Origin: Streptomyces coelicoflavus
Lineage (GTDB): Bacteria > Actinomycetota > Actinomycetes > Streptomycetales > Streptomycetaceae
Assembly (NCBI RefSeq): GCF_003112555.1
Contig: NZ_BEWB01000018.1
Coordinates: forward strand, 113,058 to 177,057
DNA length: 64,000 nt
Direction: 5' to 3'
Position numbers and translations under genes: made by a program. The notes beneath the pieces were generated by a model that did no database searches, had not been told where the DNA came from, and was given only the letters and a program-made list of their open reading frames with translations. Each line of letters begins with the position of its first letter. Position 1 is the stretch's first letter. Below, piece by piece: positions 45,296 to 54,079 of the stretch.

Positions 45296-48200
45296 GTCTG
45301 GTGCCCGTCCTCCACCAACCCCACCTGCACCAACGGCTTCCCCCGCCGCCGCGACACGAACACGCCCCGGCCCGGCGGCATCGGACGCGGCCGCACCCCG
45401 CCCAGCAGGTCGCCCTCGGCCGGGTCGCCGCCGAGAACGACGCCCTGGGCGCCGAGTTCCTTGAGGCGCTGCGTGAAGGCCTCGTAGCCGGCGCGGCCCG
45501 CGCCCGCGGTCGAGCGGGCGATGATGAAGCGCACGCCGACGTCGCGGGCGAAGGGCAGGAGCTCGGTGAGGTGGGCCAGCGGGTTGCCGCTGGACGTGGC
45601 GACCAGGTCGAAGTCGTCGATGATGATGTACACCGTCGGCCCCTGCCACCAACTGCGGTCGCGCAACTGCTCCGGCGTGACGTCGGCGGTCGGCGTGCGG
45701 CGCTGCATCAGCTCGGCCAGCGCGTCCATGTGATGTTGCATCTGGTTCGACATGGGCACGTACTCGGCCAGGTGCGACGGCGGGGTGACGCCCAGCAGCG
45801 TACGGCGGTTGTCGATGACGAACAGCTTGCAGGAGTCGCCGTCGTAGCGCTCGGAGAGCCGCCGGATGAGGAGCTTCAGCAGGTTCGACTTGCCGGACTC
45901 GCTCTCGCCGAAGATGAGGAAGAACGGGTCCTGCTCGAAGTCGACGAACACCGGTTCCAGGTTGTCCTCGTCGAGTGCGAAGGACACCCCCCGTCGCGGG
46001 AACCGGTCCCCCGGGGGGAGCTGGTGCGCCGGGAACTCGCGCGGCAGCAGCCGCACCGCTGGCGCACCGGGCTGCTGCCAGTGCCGGGTGACCTCGCTTC
46101 CGAGTGCCTGTGTGGCCTCGGCGAGGTCCGTGTCGGAGGAGAGCCCGTCGATGCGCGGGACCGCCGCCATGAAGTGCTGCTTCTGCGGCGTCTGGCCGCG
46201 ACCGGGCACGCCCGTCGGCACGTTCGCCGCGACCTTGCGGTCGAACTCCGAGTCCATGGTGTCCCCGAGCCGCAGTTCGAGGCGGTTCATCAGGTGGTCC
46301 TTGAGGTTGCTGCGAACCTCCATGGAGCGGGACGCGGTGAGGATCACGTGGATGCCATAGCCGAGGCCGCGTGCCGCGATGTCCAGGACCAGCGGCTCCA
46401 GTCCGTCGTAGTCCGTGCGGAAGTTGCCCCAGCCGTCGATGACGAGGAAAACGTCGCCCCACGGCTGGTCGGTCACCGAGATGTCCCCTCGCGCACGGCG
46501 GGCGCGGAACTCCGCGATCGAGGAGATGCCGGCCGTGCGGAAGTACTCCTCGCGTCGGGTCAGCACGCCGTAGACCTCGGCCGTCGTACGCCGTACCTTC
46601 TCGGGGTCGAGACGTGAGGCCACGCCTCCGACGTGGGGCAGACCGGCCACCGCCGACAGACCGCCACCACCGAAGTCCAATCCGTAGAACTGCACTTCGT
46701 GCGGAGTGTGCGTGAGCGCGAAGGACGCGACGATCGTGCGCAGCAGTGTCGACTTGCCGGACTGCGGGCCGCCCAGGATCTGCATGTGACCGGCCGCGCC
46801 GCCGAAGTTCAACCAGAGCGGGTCCCGGCGCTGCTCGTACGGCTTGTCGACGATGCCGGCGGGCACGACGAGCTGCCCCGCGCCCTCGTACCCGGGCTGG
46901 GTCAGCCCGCGCCCCGCCACCTGGGCGAGGCCGGGCAGCAGGGTGTCGAGCGACGGCGGGCTGTCCAGCGGGGGCAGCCACACCTGGTGGGCCGCCGGAC
47001 CCTGCGCCTCCAGGCGCCGGACGACGACGTCGAGCACGGTGTCGGCGAGGGCGTCGCCCGTCTCGTCCGGAGTCTCCTCACGCTGCGGCGGCACCGCCAG
47101 GTAACGCACCGGGACCTCGGCGGCGGTGAACAGGACGGGACGCCGGTCGACCGGTCGGGGACCGCCGGGTGCCGCCGCCTGCTGAGCAGTCGTGCGGTAC
47201 ACGCCCGAGACGTAGGCGGCCTTGAAGCGCACCATTTCGTCCGTACCGAACTTCAGGAAGCCGGAACCGGGGACGTTCGGCAGTTCGTAGGCGTCCGGGA
47301 CACCGAGAGCGGACCGGGACTCCGCCGCGGAGAAGGTGCGCAGACCGATGCGGTACGACAGGTAGGTCTCCAGGCCGCGCAGGCGGCCTTCCTCCAGGCG
47401 CTGCGAAGCGAGCAGCAGGTGGACACCCAAGGACCGGCCGATACGGCCGATCTGGACGAACATCTCGATGAAGTCCGGCTTCGCCGTGAGCAGCTCGCTG
47501 AACTCGTCGATGACGAGGACGAGGGAGGGGATGGGCTGCAGCGCGGCGCCGGCCGCTCGGGCCTTCTCGTAGTCGTGGATGTTGGCGTAGTTGCCCGCGT
47601 CCCGGAGCATCTCCTGACGGCGGTTGAGCTCGCCGCGGATCGAGTCGCCCATCCGGTCGACCAGGGTCAGGTCGTCGGCGAGGTTGGTGATCACGGCTGC
47701 CACGTGCGGCAGTTGCGCCATGCCGGCGAAGGTCGCGCCGCCCTTGAAGTCGGCGAGTACGAAGTTGAGGGTCTCGGAGGAGTGGGTCACCGCCAGGCCG
47801 AGGACGAGGGTGCGCAGCAGCTCCGACTTGCCGGAACCGGTCGCGCCCACGCACAGGCCGTGCGGACCCATGCCCTCCTGCGCCGCTTCTTTGAGGTCGA
47901 GCATCACGGGCCGGCCGTCCTCGCCGACGCCGATCGGCACCCTGAGCCGTTCGGACTGGGAGCGGGGCCGCCAGGTCCGACGCGGATCGACGGATGCGGC
48001 GTCGCCGAGGTTGAGGAGGTCGGTGAACTCCAGGTTGGCGAGCAACGGCTCGTCGTCGTCACCGCCCGTGCCCGCGCGCAACGGCGCGAGCTGCCTCGCC
48101 AGGGCCTCCGCGCTCTCCTGGGACAGGATGTCGGGGGTGCCCTCGTAGACCGCTCCGTGGACGGCCTCCAGGCGGAGTTCGTCCGGCTGCACGACGACCG

Positions 48201-49266
48201 AGAGGTCTCCGCGTCCGGTGGTGAGGGTGCCGGGGACCAGCTCGAGGACTGTCACCCCCTGCAGGCCCTCGGGGCTCGCCAGCAGCGACGTCGGTGGCAG
48301 GGAGACCCCGTCGAGGACGATGACCAGGTGAGGCTGGTCGGGCACCGGGCGGCTCTGTGGATGGAATCGGGGGCGGCCTTCGAGACGCGCGCCGAGCAGC
48401 TCTTCCAGCGCGGCCGGATCGGCCGTCATCAGACGCCGGGAGCCCGCACCGTCCGCCTCGCCCCCCGCCTGAGCGTGCGGGAGCCACTTGGCCCACTCCC
48501 ATTCCGCCGCCGCCTCCCGCCCCGTGGCGACCGCGATCACCAGGTCCTCGGGGGAGTGCAGCGCGGCGAGTGAAGCAGTGACGGCCCGCGCCGTGCCGCG
48601 CACGGTGACCGGCTCGCCGCTGATCGTCAGGTGGTAGAACGCCCGCAGGGAGACCGCCATCGGGAGGTGCTCGAGGGTGCTGTGTGTGGCGAGGAAGCGG
48701 TGCATGGCACCGGCGGTCAGCGGTTCCAGCTCGTCCACCGGAGCGGTCTCCGGGGGTACCAGGGGAGTAGCCAGGGCCTGCGGGCCGAGACCCACGCGCA
48801 CCTGGGCGAAGTCCTCGTCGCCCGTGCGCCGCTCCCAGAGCCGGCTGCCCTCGGCGACCAGCGCCCACAGCTGGTCCGGCGAAGGATGCAGGTAGTACTG
48901 CGCGTCACGCTGGGCCTTCGCCGTCTCGTGGGCGGTGCGTCTGGTCTGCGACAGATACCGGAGATAGTCCCTGCGCGTGTCGGCCATCTGGCCCTGGTTG
49001 CCGCGACGGTAACGCACCAGCATCGCGATGCCCATGGCGATCGTGGACGCGATCATCACCATGCCCATGATCTTCATGATGGGCTGGGCCGAGGGGTTGA
49101 AGAAGAACACCACGGACCCCCCCATGCCGAGCATGGGCAGGAGTTGCATCCACGCGCCCTCCTGCTGTCCGCGCGGCAGCTCCGGCGGCGACTGAAGGTG
49201 GACCTCCTCCGTGGGCACGTTCTTCGGCAGCGCCCGAGGCGGACGCTTGACGACGATGTGGCTCAC
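45292..49266 (-). CDS. eccC: Type VII secretion protein EccC (FtsK/SpoIIIE ATPase)
   Basis: A 1324-residue motor ATPase. After two N-terminal TM helices come three FtsK-like ATPase domains with Walker A motifs GATGSGKSELLRTLV (near 473), GPQSGKSTLLRTIVA (near 833) and GESESGKSNLLKLL (near 1119), and Walker B-like strands VLVIDEFSELL, FLVIDGWGN and YIIIDDFDLV. It is a single-chain EccC, not split into EccCa/EccCb. The last domain is expected to bind the WXG100 export signal. Confidence 0.95.
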   Translation of the reverse strand: MSHIVVKRPPRALPKNVPTEEVHLQSPPELPRGQQEGAWMQLLPMLGMGGSVVFFFNPSAQPIMKIMGMVMIASTIAMGIAMLVRYRRGNQGQMADTRRDYLRYLSQTRRTAHETAKAQRDAQYYLHPSPDQLWALVAEGSRLWERRTGDEDFAQVRVGLGPQALATPLVPPETAPVDELEPLTAGAMHRFLATHSTLEHLPMAVSLRAFYHLTISGEPVTVRGTARAVTASLAALHSPEDLVIAVATGREAAAEWEWAKWLPHAQAGGEADGAGSRRLMTADPAALEELLGARLEGRPRFHPQSRPVPDQPHLVIVLDGVSLPPTSLLASPEGLQGVTVLELVPGTLTTGRGDLSVVVQPDELRLEAVHGAVYEGTPDILSQESAEALARQLAPLRAGTGGDDDEPLLANLEFTDLLNLGDAASVDPRRTWRPRSQSERLRVPIGVGEDGRPVMLDLKEAAQEGMGPHGLCVGATGSGKSELLRTLVLGLAVTHSSETLNFVLADFKGGATFAGMAQLPHVAAVITNLADDLTLVDRMGDSIRGELNRRQEMLRDAGNYANIHDYEKARAAGAALQPIPSLVLVIDEFSELLTAKPDFIEMFVQIGRIGRSLGVHLLLASQRLEEGRLRGLETYLSYRIGLRTFSAAESRSALGVPDAYELPNVPGSGFLKFGTDEMVRFKAAYVSGVYRTTAQQAAAPGGPRPVDRRPVLFTAAEVPVRYLAVPPQREETPDETGDALADTVLDVVVRRLEAQGPAAHQVWLPPLDSPPSLDTLLPGLAQVAGRGLTQPGYEGAGQLVVPAGIVDKPYEQRRDPLWLNFGGAAGHMQILGGPQSGKSTLLRTIVASFALTHTPHEVQFYGLDFGGGGLSAVAGLPHVGGVASRLDPEKVRRTTAEVYGVLTRREEYFRTAGISSIAEFRARRARGDISVTDQPWGDVFLVIDGWGNFRTDYDGLEPLVLDIAARGLGYGIHVILTASRSMEVRSNLKDHLMNRLELRLGDTMDSEFDRKVAANVPTGVPGRGQTPQKQHFMAAVPRIDGLSSDTDLAEATQALGSEVTRHWQQPGAPAVRLLPREFPAHQLPPGDRFPRRGVSFALDEDNLEPVFVDFEQDPFFLIFGESESGKSNLLKLLIRRLSERYDGDSCKLFVIDNRRTLLGVTPPSHLAEYVPMSNQMQHHMDALAELMQRRTPTADVTPEQLRDRSWWQGPTVYIIIDDFDLVATSSGNPLAHLTELLPFARDVGVRFIIARSTAGAGRAGYEAFTQRLKELGAQGVVLGGDPAEGDLLGGVRPRPMPPGRGVFVSRRRGKPLVQVGLVEDGHQT

Positions 49267-49577
49267 TCCGCACCAATTCCCTTGCCGGCCCGAACTGTTC
49301 CGTCCACCGTCCGTCTACCGGTGCACGTCGATCGCGAAGAGCGATCCTACTGACACACACGGACAACAGTGGGCGGTAGGGTGCCTGTGCGACGCGTGAG
49401 CAGTTGCGAACCTGCCCGGAGAGAAGTGAATCCCGCAGGGAGAGCAACGCCGCGTACGAGCGGCCCCCGAGCCCCGCAGCGGTGAAGGGGGCGACGGAAC
49501 AACCGAGCAGGATCGTTGCCAAGAGGCGGGGCGTCGGCGCCGCACCTTGCCGACATCACCTATGAGGGGGACAACGG
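49267..49577. promoter_or_regulatory. Divergent region between eccC and eccD
   Basis: This 311-base intergenic region should hold promoters for both eccC and eccD. On the plus strand TAGGGT (49377-49382) is a possible -10 element, but I see no well-spaced -35. A GAGGGGGACAACGG ribosome binding site precedes the eccD GTG. No gene or strong hairpin was seen. Confidence 0.35.
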
Positions 49578-51101
49578 GTGAGCATGACGGCCTCCGCGCC
49601 GACCGGTGCGACGGGCGGAACACGCACCGGTGCCGGAAGCGCTGCCGCAGCGGGCTCGGGACTCGGCTTCTGCCGAGTCACGATCGTGGCCCCCGACAGC
49701 CGTATCGACGTGGCCCTGCCCGACGACGTGCCGGTCGCCGACCTCTACCCCGAGATCCTGCGGTTCTCCCGGCAGAGCCCCGCCGAGGGCGCGCCCGTCG
49801 GGTATCACCTCGTACGCCGTGACGGCACCGTCCTCGACAGCGCCCGCTCCTTCGCGGCGCAGCGCATCCTGGACGGCGAGCTGCTCACTCTGCGTCCGTT
49901 CGCCGACTCGCTGCCCCCGGCCGTGTTCGACGACGTGTCGGAGGCGGTCGCGTCGGCCGTCGTCCACGACCGCACGCTGTGGGACGGCGCGCTCACCCGC
50001 GCGGCGTGTCTGGCCGCGGCGGGAGTCTTCCCGGTGCTGCTGGCGTTCGTGGCCTGGAGTTCCCAGGTCCGCCATGACATGCACGGTCTCCAGGGCATCC
50101 TCGCCGCCGTTGCCGGAGTCCTGCTCGTCATCTTCGCCTGCGTCCGAGCGCGCATCTACCGGGACCGAGGTTCCGCTCTGGCCCTCGGCCTGGGTGGACT
50201 CGCGAACGTGGCTGTGGCCGGCTCCGGACTGGTCCCGCTCGCCGAGGGGCACGGCATCGGGAGGCTCCAGTTCCTCCTGGCGTGCGCGGCGGTCCTGGTC
50301 GCCTCCGTCGTGCTCACCCTGGTGTCACCGAGTGGCGACAGCGCCTTCGTCGCGTTCGTCTTCTCCTCCGCGATCGGTCTGCTCGCGACGTTCGTGGCGA
50401 TGCTGACGCACCTGCAGCCGATGGAGACAGCCGCGGTCTGCGCGGTCCTCTCGGTGTGCGCGCTGGCGTTCCTGCCGGGTCTGTCCGTGCGCTTCGCGAG
50501 GCTCCCCCTCGGCTACGAACCGCCCAATCAACCGCGCGGCTCCTACGCGCCGGACGAGGCCGGTGTGCCGGAGCCCGTGGACGCCGAACGCGTGGCGGCC
50601 CAGGCCCGTCGCGGACACGAGCTTCTCGCGGGGCTGGTCGGCGGCTGCTCGCTGGTCTCCGTGGGCGCGTCGATCGTCCTCGGCTTCACGGGCAACGTGT
50701 CGGCGCAACTGCTGACGCTCGCCACGGGCATCGCGATGGCGATGCGGGCGCAGTTGTTCCGCTACACCACCCAGGTCGCCGCCACGCTGGCCGCCGGCCT
50801 CATGTGCCTGGTCGCCCTCGGCCTGGGACTGGCCATGAACCCGCCGACGGAGTACTGGCACGACGCTCTCAAGGGTGACACCGCGGCCCTCGACATGCGC
50901 AGCGTGTGGCTGGTCGCGGCGGTGGGGGTGGCCGTGGCTCTGGTCACCGCGATCGGTCTGATCACTCCTCGTCGCGGTGTGACGCCCTTCTGGGGGCGCT
51001 TCATGGAGATCGCCGAGGTCTTCGTTCTCCTCACCTTGATTCCCCTGGCCCTCGCGGTCTTCGACGTCTACGCCTCGGCACGGTCGATGACGAGCGACTG
51101 A
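49578..51101 (+). CDS. eccD: Type VII secretion integral membrane protein EccD
   Basis: A 507-residue channel component. Residues about 30-110 form the ubiquitin-like domain (RVTIVAPDSRIDVALPDDVP, then LRRDG-type strand VRRDGTVLDSARSFAAQRIL). About eleven TM helices follow (e.g. AACLAAAGVFPVLLAFVAW, LLVIFACVRARI, FVLLTLIPLALAVFDVYA). The GTG start at 49578 has a strong ribosome binding site. A 6-bp GGCGCC hairpin follows the stop. Confidence 0.93.
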   Translation: MSMTASAPTGATGGTRTGAGSAAAAGSGLGFCRVTIVAPDSRIDVALPDDVPVADLYPEILRFSRQSPAEGAPVGYHLVRRDGTVLDSARSFAAQRILDGELLTLRPFADSLPPAVFDDVSEAVASAVVHDRTLWDGALTRAACLAAAGVFPVLLAFVAWSSQVRHDMHGLQGILAAVAGVLLVIFACVRARIYRDRGSALALGLGGLANVAVAGSGLVPLAEGHGIGRLQFLLACAAVLVASVVLTLVSPSGDSAFVAFVFSSAIGLLATFVAMLTHLQPMETAAVCAVLSVCALAFLPGLSVRFARLPLGYEPPNQPRGSYAPDEAGVPEPVDAERVAAQARRGHELLAGLVGGCSLVSVGASIVLGFTGNVSAQLLTLATGIAMAMRAQLFRYTTQVAATLAAGLMCLVALGLGLAMNPPTEYWHDALKGDTAALDMRSVWLVAAVGVAVALVTAIGLITPRRGVTPFWGRFMEIAEVFVLLTLIPLALAVFDVYASARSMTSD

Positions 51102-51265
51102 GGACGGCGCCCGCGCGGCGCCACGCGTGGGGACCGGAGGGACAGGCCGGGGTCAGGGACGAGTGGGCCGAGGAGCAAGGAGCCAGAAAAGCCGGACACC
51201 CCCTGGGGCGCCCGGCGAGACGGTACGACGAACGGGCGGCATCGGCTTGCCGCCCGACCAAAGTG

Positions 51266-51562
51266 TCACTCGGTGTCGTTCCCGCTGTCCTGGGGCGCCG
51301 GCTCCAGGTCGAACTCCCCGTCCCGCGCGCCGAGTACGAAGGCCCGCCACTCAGCCTCCGTGTACCGCAGCACGGTGTCCGGGTCGAGGGACGACCGCAT
51401 GGCGACGGCGCCTTCCGGGAGGTAGGCGATCTCGACCCGCTCCTCATGAGCCTCGGTGCCGGGCGCGCTGTGCCATTCGACGCCGGAGATGTCGAGGGCG
51501 TAGAGCTCGTCCCGCTCCCGGTCCTTGCGTGCTCGGAGTTCCTTGTCCTCGGCATCGGCCAT
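51266..51562 (-). CDS. DUF397 domain protein
   Basis: A 98-residue protein. The ATG at 51562 (MADAEDKELRARKDRERDEL) is chosen because the charged N-terminus begins there; the frame runs open to 51760 without sense. The core is VEWHSAPGTEAHEERVEIAY, then GAVAMRSSLDPDTVLRYTEA and EWRAFVLGARDGEFDL, matching DUF397. Such proteins usually follow an XRE/DUF5753 regulator; here no such gene is adjacent. Role unknown. Confidence 0.75.
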   Translation of the reverse strand: MADAEDKELRARKDRERDELYALDISGVEWHSAPGTEAHEERVEIAYLPEGAVAMRSSLDPDTVLRYTEAEWRAFVLGARDGEFDLEPAPQDSGNDTE

Positions 51563-51737
51563 CGTGGCTCCGGTCCTCCCTGCTGTGCCAACGAACTGTG
51601 CGGCTACCCTACTTGCTGCCCACCTTCGTGCCTCGCGGTTCGCGCACGTCTCACCAGGCAGGGAGTGACGATGCCGTCGACTTCTTGACATCTCGACTCC
51701 TCGAGACATCGACTCTCTTGTTCGGAAGGCGTCCACT

Positions 51738-53252
51738 GTGAGCTTCGGGCCCCCGCCCACCCCCTACAACGCGCCCGCGCAGGACACCCGCCCCGGTCCA
51801 CCGCCGCGCTCCGGGCGCCGGAGGGCGGCCGTCGGTGCGGTCGCGGCGGTCGCGCTCGTGGCCCTGGCGGCCGGGCTGTGGGCATTCGGTACGGGAGGGG
51901 CCGACGGGGACTCCGCGCCCGACGGACGTCCGGTGGCCGCCCATCAGGCCCCGGACGACATCAGGGAGACCGTGGAGACCCGGCCGCCGTCCGTGGAGGG
52001 CACCGCGGCCGTGTCGTACGAGGAGACCCTCCGTACCGTCGGACGGAACGTCTCGGCGATGGGCACCTGGGCCACGGACAAGGTCTTCGCCAAGAGCTTC
52101 GGCAACGAGATCAAGGGCTTCCGGCTCGGCGGCTCCGAAGCGTCGGAGACCGCCTGGCATCTCACCCTCCCCGGCCCGCTCTGCGCGGTGACCCGGCACG
52201 TCAGCGTGGACGGCCGTACCGCCATCGCTTACGCCGGCGCCGGCGACGGCGAAGACGAAGGCGAAGGCGAAGGGGAAGGCGAAGACTCGGGCGGCGGGCC
52301 GGACTCCGACCCGCTCACCCGCGTCTGCGACCGGCTCGCGGTGTTCGACATCGACACCGGCAAGAAGATGTGGGACACGAAGCTGGCCGGCGCCGGCTCC
52401 TCCCTGGCCGTCAACGTGACGATGACGGACGGCACCGTCGTCACCGCCTGGGGCCAGGGCTCGGCGGCGTACGAGCTGACCGGTGGAAAGAGGCTGTGGG
52501 CGGACACCGATCCGTCGGCGTGCACCGACGAGGGCTTCGCCGGTGGCCGCGACCTTCTCGCCCTCCTCTCCTGCGGCGACTCGGCCGATCCCGCCTACCG
52601 CGTGCAGAAGATCGACCCGCGCACGGGCGACGCCGAGTGGACGTACCGGGTCGCCCGGGGCGTCCAAGGCGTCTACCTGGTCTCCAGCTCACCGGCCGTC
52701 GTCGCCGTGGCTGCGGGCGACGTCGTCGTCACCGACCTGATCTCCCTCGACGAGCGGGGCAAGCGCCGCGCGACCATCCGCCTGAACCGCGACCACCAGG
52801 TCCTCGACTGCGACCGGACCTTCAGCGCCGTGGTCGAGAGCTGCGACGCGATCGTCGTCGGCGACAGGCAGTTGTATCTCTCGGAGGAGGACCACATCGT
52901 CTCCTACGACCTGGCCACCGGCCGGAGCGACGAGAAGTTCGACGCTCCCGCCGGCGGCGAGATGCACCCCCTGAAGATGAGCGGGGACCATCTGATCGCC
53001 TACCGCCCGGGCCGGGGCCTGGGCCGCCCCGACGCGATCGTCGCCCTGGACCCCGAGTCCGGCGAGGAGACCCTGTTGCTCCTGTTCGCCGGGGGAGCGG
53101 AGGTCAGCGCACTGGACGATCCGGCGCACAACGACATCGTGTACGAGCACGGGCGCGTATTCTTCGCCGCGCGCACCGTCGTGGGCCCGTACAACGAGGG
53201 CGAGGTCGGTGGGACCGACCAGGTCGCAGTGGGCATCGAAAGCGCCGGGTAA
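51738..53252 (+). CDS. Membrane-anchored PQQ-like beta-propeller protein (copy 2)
   Basis: A 504-residue paralogue of the protein at 27010-28590. The GTG at 51738 encodes SFGPPP as in copy 1. One TM helix (GAVAAVALVALAAGLWAFG) leads to the same extracellular fold (DIRETVETRPPSVEGT, MGTWATDKVFAKSF, VTRHVSVDGRTAIAYAG, VFDIDTGKKMWDTKLAGAG). An acidic GAAGGC-type repeat encodes EDEGEGEGEGEDSGGG near residues 170-186, absent in copy 1. It closes the T7SS locus. Confidence 0.78.
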   Translation: MSFGPPPTPYNAPAQDTRPGPPPRSGRRRAAVGAVAAVALVALAAGLWAFGTGGADGDSAPDGRPVAAHQAPDDIRETVETRPPSVEGTAAVSYEETLRTVGRNVSAMGTWATDKVFAKSFGNEIKGFRLGGSEASETAWHLTLPGPLCAVTRHVSVDGRTAIAYAGAGDGEDEGEGEGEGEDSGGGPDSDPLTRVCDRLAVFDIDTGKKMWDTKLAGAGSSLAVNVTMTDGTVVTAWGQGSAAYELTGGKRLWADTDPSACTDEGFAGGRDLLALLSCGDSADPAYRVQKIDPRTGDAEWTYRVARGVQGVYLVSSSPAVVAVAAGDVVVTDLISLDERGKRRATIRLNRDHQVLDCDRTFSAVVESCDAIVVGDRQLYLSEEDHIVSYDLATGRSDEKFDAPAGGEMHPLKMSGDHLIAYRPGRGLGRPDAIVALDPESGEETLLLLFAGGAEVSALDDPAHNDIVYEHGRVFFAARTVVGPYNEGEVGGTDQVAVGIESAG

Positions 53253-53425
53253 GTGGCGCGTCTCCCGACTGGTACCCTGTGTGACGGCCGCTTGTGTACG
53301 CGCCCCCGGAGCCCCGAGCCCTGGAGGTCGCGCCCGGCGGATCCCCGCCTTCCGAGTTACGGAAGATCCCCCGAGACGTAGACCGGGGGCACTCGGTGGC
53401 CAGTCACAGACCCAGAGGAGTACGC

Positions 53426-53713
53426 GTGTCGCTCGACGCCGCAGTGAAGAAGCAGATCATCACCGAGTTCGGTACCAAGGAGGGCGACACTGGCTCCCCC
53501 GAGGTCCAGGTCGCTCTGCTGTCCCGTCGGATCTCCGACCTGACCGAGCACCTCAAGACCCACAAGCACGACCACCACTCCCGTCGTGGTCTGCTCATCC
53601 TGGTCGGCCAGCGTCGCCGCCTGCTGCAGTACCTCGCCAAGAAGGACATCCAGCGCTTCCGTGCGCTGGTCGAGCGCCTCGGCATCCGCCGCGGTGCGGC
53701 GGGCGCCCGCTAG
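53426..53713 (+). CDS. rpsO: 30S ribosomal protein S15
   Basis: A 95-residue ribosomal protein that binds 16S rRNA in the platform. The GTG at 53426 follows AGAGGAG and gives MSLDAAVKKQIITEFGTKEG. Family segments GDTGSPEVQVALLSRRISDL, HLKTHKHDHHSRRGLLILVG and RRRLLQYLAKKDIQRFRALV are intact. Residues upstream in the open frame are not part of S15. It forms the known rpsO-pnp unit with PNPase downstream. Confidence 0.97.
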   Translation: MSLDAAVKKQIITEFGTKEGDTGSPEVQVALLSRRISDLTEHLKTHKHDHHSRRGLLILVGQRRRLLQYLAKKDIQRFRALVERLGIRRGAAGAR

Positions 53714-53722
53714 GACGCCGTG

Positions 53723-53759
53723 AAGGGAGCGGTTCCCATCGTTCGGGGGCCGCTCCCTT
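53723..53759 (+). terminator. Intergenic hairpin of rpsO-pnp
   Basis: AAGGGAGCGG and CCGCTCCCTT form a 10-bp stem with a 17-base loop that can pair further internally (CCC with GGG), followed by TT. It lies 9 bases after the rpsO stop. In Streptomyces the rpsO-pnp intergenic hairpin is reported as an RNase III processing site, so it may process as well as terminate. Confidence 0.75.
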
Positions 53760-54079
53760 TGCTGTACGTGCGCACTGTCGCCGCCTCTTTGTAGTGTGGT
53801 AACAGAACACAGAACACAGAACACAGGACGCACGACGCACCAGCACGACGCGTCGGTACGACGCACGAACGCGTGCGAACGAGTACGAACGAGACGAACG
53901 AACCAAGGAGAAGCGGACCTCACGCCGCCGCCGGTCCTCGGTAGTGGCCCCCGGGGGCAGATCCCCGGGTGCTTCGATCGAAGACCGGCCCGCATTGCAC
54001 GGAACGCTTCTCCGGCACCGTTCCCCCCGCCACACGGGCGGGGCGGGACAAAAGACGACAAGTATCGGAGAAATCACTA
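53760..54079 (+). promoter_or_regulatory. pnp leader with short tandem repeats
   Basis: After the hairpin the 320 bases before pnp hold no gene. GAACACA occurs three times in tandem at 53805-53825, followed by ACGAC/ACGAAC-rich imperfect repeats to about 53910. A TAGTGTGGTAAC patch at 53792 could include a -10 element of an internal pnp promoter. GGAG lies about 10 bases before the pnp GTG. Confidence 0.45.

Noticed and set aside
46633..48573. 646-residue ORF antisense to eccC
   Set aside because: Shadow of EccC without any recognisable domain.
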